Below the pieces are notes generated by a model that worked only from the letters and a program-made list of their open reading frames with translations, was not told the origin of the DNA and made no database searches. Made by a program: the position numbers and the translations under genes. 64,000 nucleotides of DNA from Anodontia alba. Lineage: Eukaryota; Mollusca; Bivalvia; Lucinida; Lucinidae. Shown here piece after piece: positions 35,085 to 45,661 of this stretch. Each line of letters begins with the position of its first letter. Position 1 is the first letter of the stretch. The DNA lies in NCBI GenBank assembly GCA_964016985.1, contig OZ024826.1, forward strand, positions 1,913,552-1,977,551, given 5' to 3'.

Positions 35085-35355
35085 TACATCAACCCTTTTC
35101 TTGCTGAACACGGCATGCCCTGTCTTTGCAAACAGTGTAGACCCAGATCAGTTGGCTTCTTCAGACGCCAACTGATCTGGATCTGACCTGTTTGAGTAAA
35201 CAGTTTAGATCCAGATCATTTGGCTTCTGAAGAAGCCAACTGATCTGTATCTGCACTGTTTGTCGTTAAATATGTAAATTTCTATCAAAAACACGAATCA
35301 AGTAATCTGCCTGGCTCGAAATTAGAAGTAGGCGTGGCATTTTAATTAATTCAGC
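35085..35355. repeat. Dispersed element with two tandem family D hairpins
   Basis: Hairpins at 35128-35194 and 35195-35262 share TTGGCTTCT / AGAAGCCAA tips. Flanks (AACCCTTTTCTTGCTGAACA and TCAAGTAATCTG) match those at 35985-36170 and, inverted, 58690-58868, so the mobile unit is about 180 bp, with its hairpin doubled here. Confidence 0.8.
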
Positions 35356-35612
35356 AAGGCAAGGGTAAATTGTACGCGACTGATTGGAAAACGTGGATAT
35401 TTTACATTACATAGACCTGTCAACATAAATGACGCAGATTAAACTTACGAGTAAAACCTATATAACAAATCGAATAAAACTTTTGTTATGGCAGGAGTTT
35501 GCTTCTCGTGTTTAAAACACCAGGATAGCCATTTGATATCGTCAGATATTCCAATGTCTGTTTGACTGCTGACCATTCATCAACGATTTCTCTGCTGCAT
35601 TTCTTCGGTTCT

Positions 35613-35890
35613 CATCACGAAAACATACCTAAATAATTTTGACCCCCTTAAACCCCACTTTTATGTAGTAAAACTGGGGTTTACAGGGGTATACATTATT
35701 TTTCTTATTTCTGTTCAAAACAGAGATTGCGGGTACTCGTTAGAACCGCCTCGGCGAGGCGGTTATAACGAGTACCCACAATCTATGTTTTGTGCAGAAA
35801 TATGAAAAATATCTCAGCTTTTTATCTGAAAAGTTTCAGTTTTTGGAGATAAAATTTTCTATATATTTGAATAGGCGTGTTTTCGTAATG
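35613..35890 (-). mobile_element. HP-A copy 14
   Basis: Full-length; centre G. One arm mismatch (GGTTATAACG). Confidence 0.9.
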
Positions 35891-35984
35891 TTTTAAAAGA
35901 ACCTTTTAGTTTGATAATATTTGTTTTTCTTTCGATGGCTAGGGAAGGTTGCACTTCGTGATTATGACCTTTCCTAGATACATT

Positions 35985-36170
35985 AACCCTTGTCCTGCGG
36001 GATCCGGATGTGCCTTGCCTTTGCAAACAGTGTAGATCCAGATCAGTTAGCTGCTGAAGAAGCCAACTGATCTGGATCTGCACTGTTTGTCATTACGTAT
36101 GTGAATTTGTATCAACAACCTGGGTCAAGTAATCTGATTGGCTGAAAATTAGAAGTGGGCGTGACGTCTA
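35985..36170. repeat. Dispersed element with one family D hairpin
   Basis: Same flanks as the 35.1-kb copy; hairpin at 36023-36090 with GCTGCTGAAGAAGCC tip. Right flank GATTGGCTGAAAATTAGAAG. Confidence 0.8.
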
Positions 36171-36409
36171 AATTTATTTAGGATTGCAAGAGTTATGTTA
36201 TAGTTTCCTTTTAGGGTTATAGATGGCTAAACTTGTCTGGCAAAGCATAAAGAATTGTCACTTAATGTAATAAAAAAAAAAAAAAACGCTCATTTTTTAT
36301 GTTTTGCGTATGTCCTTTTCGGTGTTTAGAAGTATTTCATATGAGTTTTTTAACCTTTACCACTTTCTTGGCAGATTCAGCAGATAACAAATTGATGTTT
36401 TTTTGTTCT

Positions 36410-36443
<34 letters not shown>

Positions 36444-36524
36444 CCCCAGAAAATAGGCATTGCTACTTCAAGCAAATGGTCTTCTAAGGAGACAGCATGA
36501 AATGTAAAAACCAATTTTCTGTCA

Positions 36525-36801
36525 CATTACGAAAACACGCCTATTCAAATATATTGAATATTTCACCACCAAAAACTGAAAGTTTCAGATAAGAATTCTG
36601 ATAGTGTTCCATATTTCTGCTCAAAACATAGATCGTGGGTACTCGTTAGAACCGCCTCAGCGAGGCGGTTCTAACGAGTACCCACAATCTATGTTTTCGA
36701 GTAAAGATAAGAAAGATAATGTATACCCCTGTAAACCCCAGTTTTACTATATAAAAGTGGGGTTTAAGGGGTTAAAATTATATAGGTTTGTTTTTTGTGA
36801 C
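36525..36801 (+). mobile_element. HP-A copy 15
   Basis: Full-length; tip CCTCAGCGAGG; degraded right end (TTTTTTGTGAC). It is flanked by family H fragments on both sides. Confidence 0.88.
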
Positions 36802-36873
36802 AAATAATGAAAAATATATTTCAAAATGTGGTCTGCTGATTTTTTACCCAGCATACTTAACGTTTAATTACAG

Positions 36874-37023
36874 CCAAGGTTTACTCTGGACGTGTACAGA
36901 TACACAAAATACTACTACTTCAAGAACTGGTTTGGACAAAGCACTCCCTAGTCGTCATAGAGTCACATCAAGGAAAAAAAGACCATCCAAAAAAGCATGT
37001 TTGTTTCTCTCAAAGATCTTCTT
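36874..37023 (+). CDS. Possible 150-nt internal exon bounded by consensus splice sites
   Basis: The segment lies between an acceptor (TTTAATTACAG ending at 36873) and a perfect GTAAGT donor at 37024. It is exactly 150 nt, so it would be a phase-preserving cassette. Two of the three frames are open throughout; one reads a Ser/Thr-rich then basic sequence (TSRKKRPSKKACLFLSK). The acceptor side coincides with the end of a dispersed repeat (family H), suggesting exonisation if it is used. No homology is recognised, and direction and use are unproven. Confidence 0.25.
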
Positions 37024-37380
37024 GTAAGTACTTCTACACTAGATTTCTGTAAGACTATATCTTATCATCCTTTACCATCCCTGGGCTAAATCAGCGGACG
37101 ACAAATTGAGGTTTTTTTCTTTTCTTTTTCCTTTTTTTTCTTAATTTTCCCGAAAATAGAATTTGACATTTCATGTCAGTTGTCTTATTCCAACCATCGT
37201 TGATTAGCCCTGTAACTCGAATTCTAATGCTGGTGTTTACACATCGAACAACTTTTTTTTAAAGTCCGAAAGGACCCATTAATCGGAATTGACTAAGCAA
37301 GATAAACTACTCTGTGAGGAAGTACGAGGAGACTTTTTACGGCACCAAGCAGCATTGAACGCCAGCTGTAGTTAAGATTA

Positions 37381-37718
37381 CAGTCAACCATCTTTATACC
37401 GACACTCGATACAATGACAAAATTCGTTATAATGACAATTTGAATGTCACGAAACCATCGCTCAAGAGGTGACAGTTAATGAGAAATTATGCAAAAATAT
37501 TCCTTTAAAAACCTTAAGCAACATATGTTTTGGATATTTGTTAGAATCGCCACAGCGATTCTAACAAATCTCCAAAACATATGTTCTGTGAGAAAATAAG
37601 AATAAAATGATCTTTCTTACATATCATTCTCTCCGTTAAGGATTCTTTAGAATAGCAAATTCATTTTAATGGCAACATCTTTGGGAATAAATACTGTCTT
37701 TGTAACGAGGGTTCACTG
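37381..37718. mobile_element. pogo-like MITE with central TTAGAATCGC palindrome
   Basis: CAGTCAACCATC and CAGTGAACCCTCG termini are flanked by TA (37379-37380, 37719-37720). The centre has ACATATGTTTTGG ... GTTAGAATCGCC / GCGATTCTAAC, related to the HP-A core. Confidence 0.75.
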
Positions 37719-37760
37719 TATGTATATGAATCCATCTTGGGTGTCCATGCAGGATAGGTA

Positions 37761-38474
37761 CGAGAGTGAGTCAATAAGTAACCAGCCTAACTTATTTCCT
37801 GTTGAGATCCACCTCTTCTTTTTCGATGTAATTGCCCTCTAGTGCGATGCACTTAGACCAACGGTGTTCAAGTGCCATCAGCTCAGAACTCCTCAGCTGC
37901 CGTCACGACTTCTTCATCAGACCGGAAATGCTGTCCACGGATACCCATTTTCAAGTCTGGGAATAGGAAGAAGTCGCTGGAGCTAGGTCAGGCGAATAGG
38001 CAGGACGTTGTGTTAATTCATACCCGTTTCGCTCTACAGCATCCATTGCAACTTTGCAAGTGTGGACTCTCGCGTTGTCCTGTTGCAGCAAAACACCTTT
38101 AGAGAGTTTACTTCGGCGTTTTTCACGGATGGCGGTTCTCAGCTGGTCTAACAAGTTTGCATAGTACACTCCAGTTATTGTACTTCTCTTGGGTTAAAAG
38201 TCCAACATAATAACGCCTTTTGCGTCCCAAAATACTGTGGCCATCACCTTGCAAGTAGATGGTTGCGTCTTGAATTTCTTTGGCCTCGGGGACCCAGGCC
38301 CTACCCACTGACGACTCTGAGCTTTATTCTCTGGCTCATAATAATGAACCCAAGTCTCATCTACAGTCACCAGACGCCATTTGCTCATCGCTAAGGGATT
38401 TGGGGACCCAACGGGCTGTTAGCTTGCGCATACCTAAACGATCATGTAGATTGTTGAAACGCTACCATGTGAAA
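37761..38474 (-). mobile_element. Mariner element, truncated copy 2
   Basis: It begins after TA (37759-37760) with the same terminal repeat type as the 2.5-kb element (CGAGAGTGAGTCAATAAG). It carries the C-terminal and catalytic transposase regions on the minus strand, with VDETWVHYYEPENKAQS (38194-38388) and QQDNARVHT plus SPDLAP (37951-38169), so all three catalytic Asp positions are visible. Frameshifts separate the pieces. The N-terminal part is missing: after position 38474 the sequence switches abruptly to half of an HP-A element. Confidence 0.88.
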
Positions 38475-38618
38475 CGCTACCTCGGCGAGGCGGTTCTAAT
38501 GAGTACCCACAATATATGTTTGAGCAGAAATATAAGAAATATCAGAATTTTTATCTGGAACTTCAGTTTTTTGGTGCTGAAATTTGCAATACATTTGAAT
38601 AGGCGTGTTTTCGTAATG
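38475..38618 (-). mobile_element. HP-A copy 16, half copy fused to a mariner breakpoint
   Basis: It starts at the palindrome tip (CTACCTCGGCGAGG) exactly where mariner copy 2 stops, and continues through one palindrome arm and one outer arm to TTTTCGTAATG. Confidence 0.85.
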
Positions 38619-39237
38619 ATATGTGCAATCCCTATACATCAATACTGCATCTGCAGCTAATGCCACTAACTTAGTATGTTTTAATGCTTAGATGGATTAT
38701 GTTAATACCGTATAACTTCAGTGACACGAAAACTGATGGCTCGTTTACCATGGCTGATTCCAACTCATTTTTTCAGTGACTTAGAACTTCTGCCTGAAGA
38801 AAGCAAATATTTAGGAATGCTTTGAGGAAATTCCCTTATTTTATCATGAAAATGTATGCTGTGTGCCTAAAACAATTTTCTATGGTCCCAAAGATGTTCG
38901 AGCCATTAAAGCCCGGTTTGTACATAGATTACGTTGAAGACTGGTACAATGATAGGCTGCGTGGACATTTGTATTGCGGGAAAACATAATGCTAAATTAC
39001 AATAAGAGGACTGAGGCTGGCACAATTAATCGGATAAGCGATTAATTGATCGATAAATTCCATAAAAATGATTATCATTACTGATTTGCTAATAATCGAA
39101 CATTTGATTTTTGTATTACTTTAACATATTTACACTTAATATTCAGACACCTCAGCTCCTTATCATACTTTTTATCTAAAATTTGAACAAGTACAATTTA
39201 CTACCCACTGTTGTGTCTAAAAATAGCTGAATGAGTG
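38619..39237. other. Interval with no recognised feature
   Basis: ATCGATTAAT-type inverted patches (39025-39110, and again 39715-39770) but no coding signal. An upstream exon of the LRR gene could lie here or further left; none was identified. Confidence 0.5.
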
Positions 39238-39303
39238 GCAAACAGTGTAGACCCTGATGAGACGCCGCCCTTGCGGCGTTTCATCTGGGTCTACACTGTT
39301 TGC
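39238..39303. repeat. Family D hairpin
   Basis: GCAAACAGTGTAGACCCTG with GACGCCGC...GCGGCGTT stem and GGTCTACACTGTTTGC, 45 bp before a SINE. Confidence 0.8.
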
Positions 39304-39346
39304 TTAGGCCTGTTCGACCAAATACATAGAGTAAAATACAACATAT

Positions 39347-39661
39347 GGTCGGCCTCGGTGGCTCATCTGGATGCGCCGTCCGACTGGAGACCAGGAGGTC
39401 GCGGGTTCAACCGCGCCGAGGTCGGCAACGTTCTTTAGTGGAGATTGATCATGAAATATTTTCTACGGTCATTCTCTCCCTTCCGCTTCCGCTGATTCAA
39501 GAAGGGCAGTTGTCAGTTTCTGGCGAAAGAATGTGCACAATACTGGTTAACCGCTTAGAGGACTAAGCCTGCCCAGTAAACTTGTGGTTAGGTAAACTGA
39601 CCGCGCTTGACATGACCCCATTGGGTTGACTGGGCCGTAAAACCCAAACACAAACAAAACA
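39347..39661 (+). repeat. tRNA-derived SINE
   Basis: The 5' tRNA-like part has an A-box-like TGGCTCATCTGG and a B-box-like GGTTCAACCGC, followed by a body (GAGATTGATCATGAAATATT) and a tail CCCAAACACAAACAAAAC. An inverted related copy is at 14768-15038. V-SINE-type families such as RUDI are known in molluscs; assignment needs comparison. Confidence 0.75.
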
Positions 39662-40433
39662 GCATATGGTAAGAGTTATGCTCAAACAGGTTAACATGAC
39701 CGACTCTTCAGTGATTACTAATCGATTATCGATCACAATGGCAGGACTGATAATCGATTATCTTTTCAGCTCTGATTAGCCAGCCTTAAAGATGACCCAC
39801 GTCAGAATATTTCCCTCTGGGACGGACAATTTACACAACTTGAGGATTCAGGGGACTTCATACACTAGCTAGATTTTCCTCCATTTTCTATAAGGAAGGC
39901 AACTTTTGTAACTTCCTGTTTACTTTCCGTTACATCAAACCCCTTCTTGAAAAGGCATGTACTCTATAATGGAAATATTCGCTCATCATTATAGCAAGTA
40001 CTTTCATTTTAGAGCAGATCCCTCTTCAGAAGAGTGTAAAATAATTTTCACAGCGTTGGCTTCCTTGAAAGTGTATCTGGTTGTCTCGCGCGACGCGACA
40101 CCTTTAGTTCTTACGCAGACCTAAATTACAAATATGTGTTCTGTCCGCTTAGGAGTTCTCTACCTCATGGATGAAACAAGAACCAACCTTCCCTGTGATC
40201 ATAAGGTTTAGGCAGTCTTAATCCTTTCTTTCTTTCAGACCAATATAAATAGATTTGCAAACAGTGAAGTTCCAGACAATCCGGCTCTAATGATTGTCAT
40301 GCAGTTACTGATTTTTGACTCAAACCCCTATTTGCAACAATGGATGTGTCCAAATTCAGAGACGGAAAAGTCCGTTTGAGAAACTCAAGGTTGAAAGGGC
40401 TTATGTTAACAAGTTGAGTAAGCTGTATAGGCA
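39662..40433. other. Interval upstream of the LRR exon
   Basis: A diverged family I copy (39830-40120) and family D/F fragments (40256-40410). No first exon or promoter could be supported. Confidence 0.5.
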
Positions 40434-40716
40434 CATTGCGAAATCACGCCTATTCAAATATATAGAAAATTTCACCTAAAACAAAATGGAAAATTTTCAG
40501 ATAAAAAAAAATGATATTTTCATATTTCTGCTCACTACATTGATTGTGCTTACTGGTTAGAACCGCCTCGGCGAGGCGGTTCTAACGAGTACCCACAATC
40601 TATGTTTTTGAGCAAAAATAAGAAAAATAATGTATACCCCTATAAACCCCAGTTTTACTATATAAAAGTGGAGTTTAAGGGCCGGGGTCAAAATTATACA
40701 GGCATGTTTTCGTGAT
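40434..40716 (+). mobile_element. HP-A copy 17, in the intron before the LRR exon
   Basis: Full-length; centre G; both termini slightly degraded (CATTGCGAAATCACG, TTTTCGTGATA). It ends 36 bp before the first base of the LRR exon, close to where a branch point would lie. Confidence 0.9.
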
Positions 40717-40752
40717 AAATTCTCTCCTAAAACTTCATTTGTTTTATTTCAG

Positions 40753-42103
40753 GTTTTACTTGCCGTGGCTATTCTGTCTGACATCACTACAGCGTTCCTT
40801 TTTCGCAGTAACTGTGCTGCTCCATCACCATGTCACTGTGGCTCAAAATCAATAGATTGCTCGTGGGGCACTCTGTCTCAGATACCATACTTTACCAGAC
40901 AAACGGGATATACCGATTCTCTAAGAATAATTTTTAGTTTCAACCAAATTACAACAATTTCAGCAGGCGCGTTTAGCAACCTATCATCAATAAATACAAC
41001 AAGTATTAAGTTGTATTTTATTGGGAATAATATCAATCAAATACAGCAGCAGGCATTTAGTGGGATTGAGAACGAAGTAATACTTCTAGAACTGAGCTAT
41101 AATAATTTAACACACCTTCCGGCTGGTCTCGGCGAACTGACAGGATTACAAACCCTAGTTCTGGAACAAAACCCCATAACAATCCTTGATGCGCCCGTAT
41201 TGTCGAACCTCGGTCATACACTAAAAACTTTAATTCTTGATGCTAATTATTTATATTCATTGTCTAATGAACTACATTACTTACAGAGACTGAACAAATT
41301 GGTAATTAATTATATTCACTTTCCCAGGCTTAATATTAGTGCTTTCGATGGTCTGCGGTCACTTACAGAGCTTGAGATGTCTTATTCAAAACTTGAAAAA
41401 ATTCCAGCAGCTATTTGCCACCTTACTAAACTGCGGTCTTTAACAGTAAGTTCATCTTATTCTTTAAGTGACAATAGCTCACCAGTCTTTGAATCGTACA
41501 AACCTACTGTTCCATCTGTCAGAACACTGATCTTGAGTAATGACAGTCTGACAGTTTTCCCCAACGTCTTTCCCCTGTTTCCAAACTTAGAGACGCTCAT
41601 TCTTAAGCAAAATAATATACGATTTATCACCAGCAGTTCGCTTCAATACAACACAAGCTTAACCACACTTGACCTGTCTAATAACAAACTTGTTGCTTTT
41701 CCGACATCGGTTAACATGCTGGTGCGTTTACGAGACTTAATACTGGACAGTAATCAAATATCTTCTTTAGAGGAATTTGATCTATTTCAATTACATGAAC
41801 TAACATCTATAGATCTTCACAGAAACCCGCTAAAGCATGTTTCACCAAATGCTTTCAAAACCAATCACATGTTATATAACATAGGGTTTGGTTATACAAA
41901 TCTAACTGCGATTCCAGCGGCTGTTCTGCCGTTTAAGAAAGTGATTTATCTATTACCTGACCGGATCCCCTATTCGGTGCTCTTGTAGTGGGATGTCATA
42001 TTTGAAGAATTGGAATGTATCATCAGTTTACATTTCTGGCAGCTGCTACCGTGGTGTTAAGCTTCAGACGTATATCCGCACTACACTTCCAACATGTCCA
42101 TAA
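40753..42103 (+). CDS. Secreted leucine-rich-repeat protein, last coding exon, with one frameshift before the C-terminal cap
   Basis: The exon starts after a splice acceptor (pyrimidine-rich, ending ATTTCAG at 40746-40752) and opens in phase 0 with VLLAVAILSDITTA, the hydrophobic part of a signal peptide, so the initiator Met must lie in an upstream exon not identified here. An N-terminal Cys cap (CAAPSPCHCGSKSIDC, spacing Cx5CxCx6C) follows, then about 14 LRRs of the LxxLxLxxNxL type (for example LTTLDLSNNKLVAFP and LQTLVLEQNPITIL). The first frame stops at 41986-41988. Moving one base from about 41953-41957 restores a typical LRR C-terminal cap with CSC, then GSC, then PTC cysteines, ending at TAA 42101-42103. 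No transmembrane segment or TIR domain follows, so the architecture is signal, LRRNT, LRRs, LRRCT, as in secreted LRR-only recognition or adhesion proteins; the immune role is inference. An HP-A element sits in the intron 36 bp upstream. It may be a pseudogene, or the shift may be a sequence error. Confidence 0.8.
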
Positions 42104-42207
42104 TCAAATAATTACATTTGAAGTTTGTTGGTTGTGGGGTTATATTTGTTCAATCCTGTTTGTTCTTGTGTTTGTTCTGTCCTATCTAGCATTGTGATCT
42201 CTCCAGT

Positions 42208-42286
42208 GAGCATGCAACGTTTATAAAACGTCGCATTGACGTCAATGCAACGTTGCATTGACGTCAATGCGACGTTTTATTATATA
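42208..42286. mobile_element. Family C palindrome downstream of the LRR exon
   Basis: AAAACGTCGCATTGACGTC and its inverse, about a CAACGTTG centre. It begins about 100 bp after the LRR stop codon. Confidence 0.7.
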
Positions 42287-42565
42287 GTTATAAATATTAA
42301 ATGATTAAAATGTGCGATAAAATCCGAGGAGCTAGCGTGCCGATATCACACGATATCGGCACACTTACTTGATATTGCACACTTACTCGGATGCCTTCTC
42401 ATAGTACCGATACATTACGTTGCTTTTGATGACGTTGTAATGCAGTGACGTCGCGCCAAACCTTGTCACGTACATTGGTAGAATTCACATTTTTCTTATT
42501 AAAACAGCGTTTTAAAGGTTAGAAACACCGGGAAACGAAATAAATATTCATAGCTATATAATAAA

Positions 42566-42690
42566 AGGGTTATTACACTGATATTGGTGAAGATTGTCCC
42601 TCGATGGGATCTCTACGGTCGATCGCAAGCTCGCGTCCTTCGATATCCCAACTCGGGACAATATTCACCAATATCAGTGCAATAACCCTA
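42566..42690. repeat. 125-bp inverted repeat
   Basis: AGGGTTATTACACTGATATT and its inverse AGGGTTATTGCACTGATATT bound a palindrome with GATTGTCCC and GGGACAATA. A smaller GTGCCGATATC palindrome lies at 42329-42353. Confidence 0.78.
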
Positions 42691-42779
42691 CAATATAAAC
42701 GGCATGTGCCCACTGTGTCACTTTGGGAAGACAATGCATGTAGTTTCATAAGTCATTTGAGCCAGTGCACGACAAAACT

Positions 42780-43320
42780 TACAAAATGGCATGTGCGCCC
42801 AACGAAGACTCAGATCAGCCTGGGCATCCGCCCAGTCTGATCAGAGTCTTCGCTGAGCGCTCAGTGTGTAGCTAAGGACCCAAGTTTTCTTCATGCGGTC
42901 AGCGAAGACTCTGATCAGACTAGGTGGATGCCCAGTCTGATCCGAGTCTTCGCTGGGAGCACATAACATTTTGTTGGTTGTGTCGAGCGCTGGCTCATTT
43001 CACTGTAATTTTCGGGCAATGGGTGTTCCTGTTTGTTCGCTCTTCCTCTTAGTATCAGAGACAGACGGCGATCAAGGATTATGACACTTTCTAAACGTTT
43101 TCGTTATTTTGTGCTCCATTCCAAAAAACAAACGTTCTACAAGATTGCACCAGCGCCCATTGACGATTCAGATGAGCCTGTGCATCCGTGTAGTCTGACC
43201 AGACGCTTCACAGGGCACAAGGTGGATAGTGAAGGATTCAAAGCGTCTTCAGGCGGATAGTGCTCAGCATGCGTGGATGCGCAGGCTAATCTGGGTCTTT
43301 GCTAGGCGTATATGCAATCT
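42780..43320. repeat. Cluster of family E palindromic fragments
   Basis: Repeated AGTCTGATCAGAGTCTTCG and inverse, with GCGCCCAACGAAGACTC. At least three overlapping inverted copies surround a family G fragment. No gene is supported. Confidence 0.6.
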
Positions 43321-43404
43321 TGTAGGAAATGATGTGTCCCGGCTCAAATGATAATACAGCTGCGCCATGCGTAAGCAAAAACATACTGAGACCCAAAACA
43401 CCAT

Positions 43405-43580
43405 GTACACCTTCGCAGTCCTATCTGGGCCTTCGCAGTCCTATCTGGGCCTTCGCTGTCCTATCTGGGCCTTCGCAGTCCTATCTGGGCCTTCGCGGTC
43501 CTATCTGGGCCTTCGCTGTCCTATCTGGGCCTTCGCGGTCCTATCTGGGCCTTCGCTGTCTTATCTGGGCCTTTGCTATC
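43405..43580. repeat. 20-bp tandem array, about 8-9 units
   Basis: CCTATCTGGGCCTTCGCAGT repeated, with CAGT, CTGT and CGGT variants at one position. Flanks are family E text, from which the unit derives (GGGCCTTCGCTGTC). Confidence 0.9.
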
Positions 43581-43759
43581 CGCTTACAAATGAGCCTGCG
43601 CATGAAAAAAACAACAAAATGGCATGAGCGCACAGCAAAGACTCATCTCAGCATTCGCCCAGTCTGATCAGAGGCTTCTCTGTCCACATGAAGAAAGTTT
43701 GGGTCCTAAGCTACCTATTGAGCGCACAGCGAAGACTGATCAGACTGGACCATCAACAA

Positions 43760-43982
43760 TGGCAATTTTTCACATAAAAAATTCTGATATTTTTCACATT
43801 TCTGCTCAAAACATAGATTGTGGGTACTCGTTAGAACCGCCTTATCGAGGCGGTTCTTACCCACAATCTATGTTTTTTGAGCAGAAATAAGAAAAATAAT
43901 GTATACCCCTGTAAACCCCAGTTTTACTATATAAAAGTTGGGTTTAAGGGGGTCAAAATTATATAGGCATGTTTTCGTGATG
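43760..43982 (+). mobile_element. HP-A copy 18, left-truncated
   Basis: The outer ~55 bp of the left arm are missing, and the second palindrome arm lacks AACGAGT (CGGTTCTTACCCACAATC). The right arm is complete to GTGATG. Confidence 0.85.
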
Positions 43983-44452
43983 TGTCGTTCTGACCCTTCA
44001 TTTGAATACATTAGTTGGAATTGTCGGTTTCATGAAACGGGTACATGTTGTACACAGTTATATAGTAAATCTTCTTACGTACTTCTTTGACTTGACAAAA
44101 GACAACCAGTTAATAACTGCTAGCAAATTTATTTCACTAAAGACAGAAACAAAATCAGGAATCATAAATCATAAATAACAAATATGCGGTCAAAGGTTTA
44201 AGAAGGGGGCTGACGAGTTTTTATTTACTCAAGCAAAAATATCAGTTTGAATTGTAATGGCATGCTTTATTTTGTTTAAAACTAGTTTTTCGAAGGTGCG
44301 TAATTCATCGAATAAAACAGACACTAACCATTTCAATCCTTACAAAACTGTGCTTTGTTCTAAATTCTATTTAAATATCAGCCAAAAATATCTTGTTTAA
44401 GAGTTGCCTATATTATGTAACAAACAGACAAACTGGATGCCAGTACTAAATA
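43983..44452. other. Interval with no recognised feature
   Basis: AT-rich, no shared repeats recognised. Confidence 0.5.
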
Positions 44453-44559
44453 CCCAGTCAGCATTCTACGTAAATCTATATCGGGGCGTCATCGGCCCGT
44501 CAGGGTAGCTGACGGGCCGATGACGGCCCAATGTAGATTTACGTAGAATGCTAGCTGGG
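44453..44559. mobile_element. Family B palindromic element (copy 4)
   Basis: Full-length; nearly identical to the 17-kb copy, with GGTAG loop and one arm change (GGGGCGTCATCGG). TA-rich flanks. Confidence 0.87.
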
Positions 44560-44646
44560 TAAGGTCACAGCTAAATAATAACATTTACGAATATCATCTT
44601 AAATATACAGATGAATGTTTTGATCAACACTGGATAAGCAATTTGG

Positions 44647-44820
44647 TTGAAGTGTCTTCATGTGACTATAACGAGCCTAACTAATAAATTCTACCGCGAG
44701 TTTACTGCCACAAATCTCTGGTGCATTAAAAAAAATGAAAAACACAAGCGCATCCGATTTCTTGACCTTTACCCTGGAACTAAGTATAAACTGCACGTGA
44801 AAATGAATTTACATGTGCTG
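44647..44820 (+). CDS. Possible FN3-like exon fragment
   Basis: An open stretch contains FLDLYPGTKYKLHVKM, resembling the L-x-PGTxYxxxV strand F region of fibronectin type III domains, preceded by LHVTITSLTNKFYREF, which could be the C to C' strands. It runs without a stop from upstream of 44647 toward 44830. Exon limits are unclear: an AG lies at 44651-44652, and possible GT donors lie around 44818-44835, just before an HP-A element at 44862. The call rests on one motif and is weak. Confidence 0.22.
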
Positions 44821-44861
44821 GTTGTAACAATTGTATGTTGTAGCGTTTATATACTCCTGTA

Positions 44862-45138
44862 CATCACGAAAACACGCCTATATAATATTGACCCCCTTAA
44901 ACCCAACTTTTATATAGTAAAACTGGGGTTTACAGGGGTATACATTATTTTTGTTATTTCTGCTCAAAAACATATTGTGGGTACTCGTTAGAACCGCCTC
45001 GATGAGGCGGTTCTAACGAGTACCCACAATCTATGTTTTGAGCAGAAATGTGAAAAATATCAGAATTTTTTATGTGAAAAATTGCCATTTTTGGTGGTAA
45101 AAGTTTCAGTGTATTTGAATAGGCGTGTTTTCGTAATG
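44862..45138 (-). mobile_element. HP-A copy 19
   Basis: Full-length; tip CCTCGATGAGG. It lies 40 bp from copy 20 in the opposite orientation, with their AAATTTTCAG-side ends facing each other. Confidence 0.9.
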
Positions 45139-45178
45139 AACAACTATAGTTTCAACTTGACTATTTAATGGGCCGAAG

Positions 45179-45471
45179 CATTACGAAAACACGCCTATTC
45201 AAATATATTGAAAATTTTACAACCAAAACAGGAAAATTTTCAGATAAAAAAATCGTATCTTTTTCATATTTCTGATCAAATCATGGGTTGTGGGTATTCG
45301 TTAGAACCGCCTCGACAGAACCGCCTCGACGAGGCGGTTCTAACGAGTACCCACATTCTATGTTTTTAAGCAGAAATAAGAAAAATAATGTATACCCCTG
45401 TAAACCCCAGATTTACTGTATAAAAGTGGAGTTTAAGGGGGTCAAAATTATATAGGTATGTTTTCGTGATG
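45179..45471 (+). mobile_element. HP-A copy 20
   Basis: Full-length with a partial tip duplication (AGAACCGCCTCGAC repeated), then a normal tip with centre A. Confidence 0.9.
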
Positions 45472-45661
45472 GGATGTGATGGCGTGGTGGTGAATGAAGA
45501 TTTATGCTCTTTCCACATTTCACTGGAGGTGTTTCTGCACGTAATTAATTAATTTGTTATTATGATTGCTTAGGCCCGTTAGAAATGGTTTGTAAATATC
45601 TTCACTTTGTCTGCGAATCAATTGAATATCATGCTTTGCTGCTTAACATATACAATATATA

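Noticed and set aside
42015..42197. Separate small hydrophobic protein downstream of the LRR exon
   Set aside because: It overlaps the LRR C-terminal cap in another frame and then a family G fragment.
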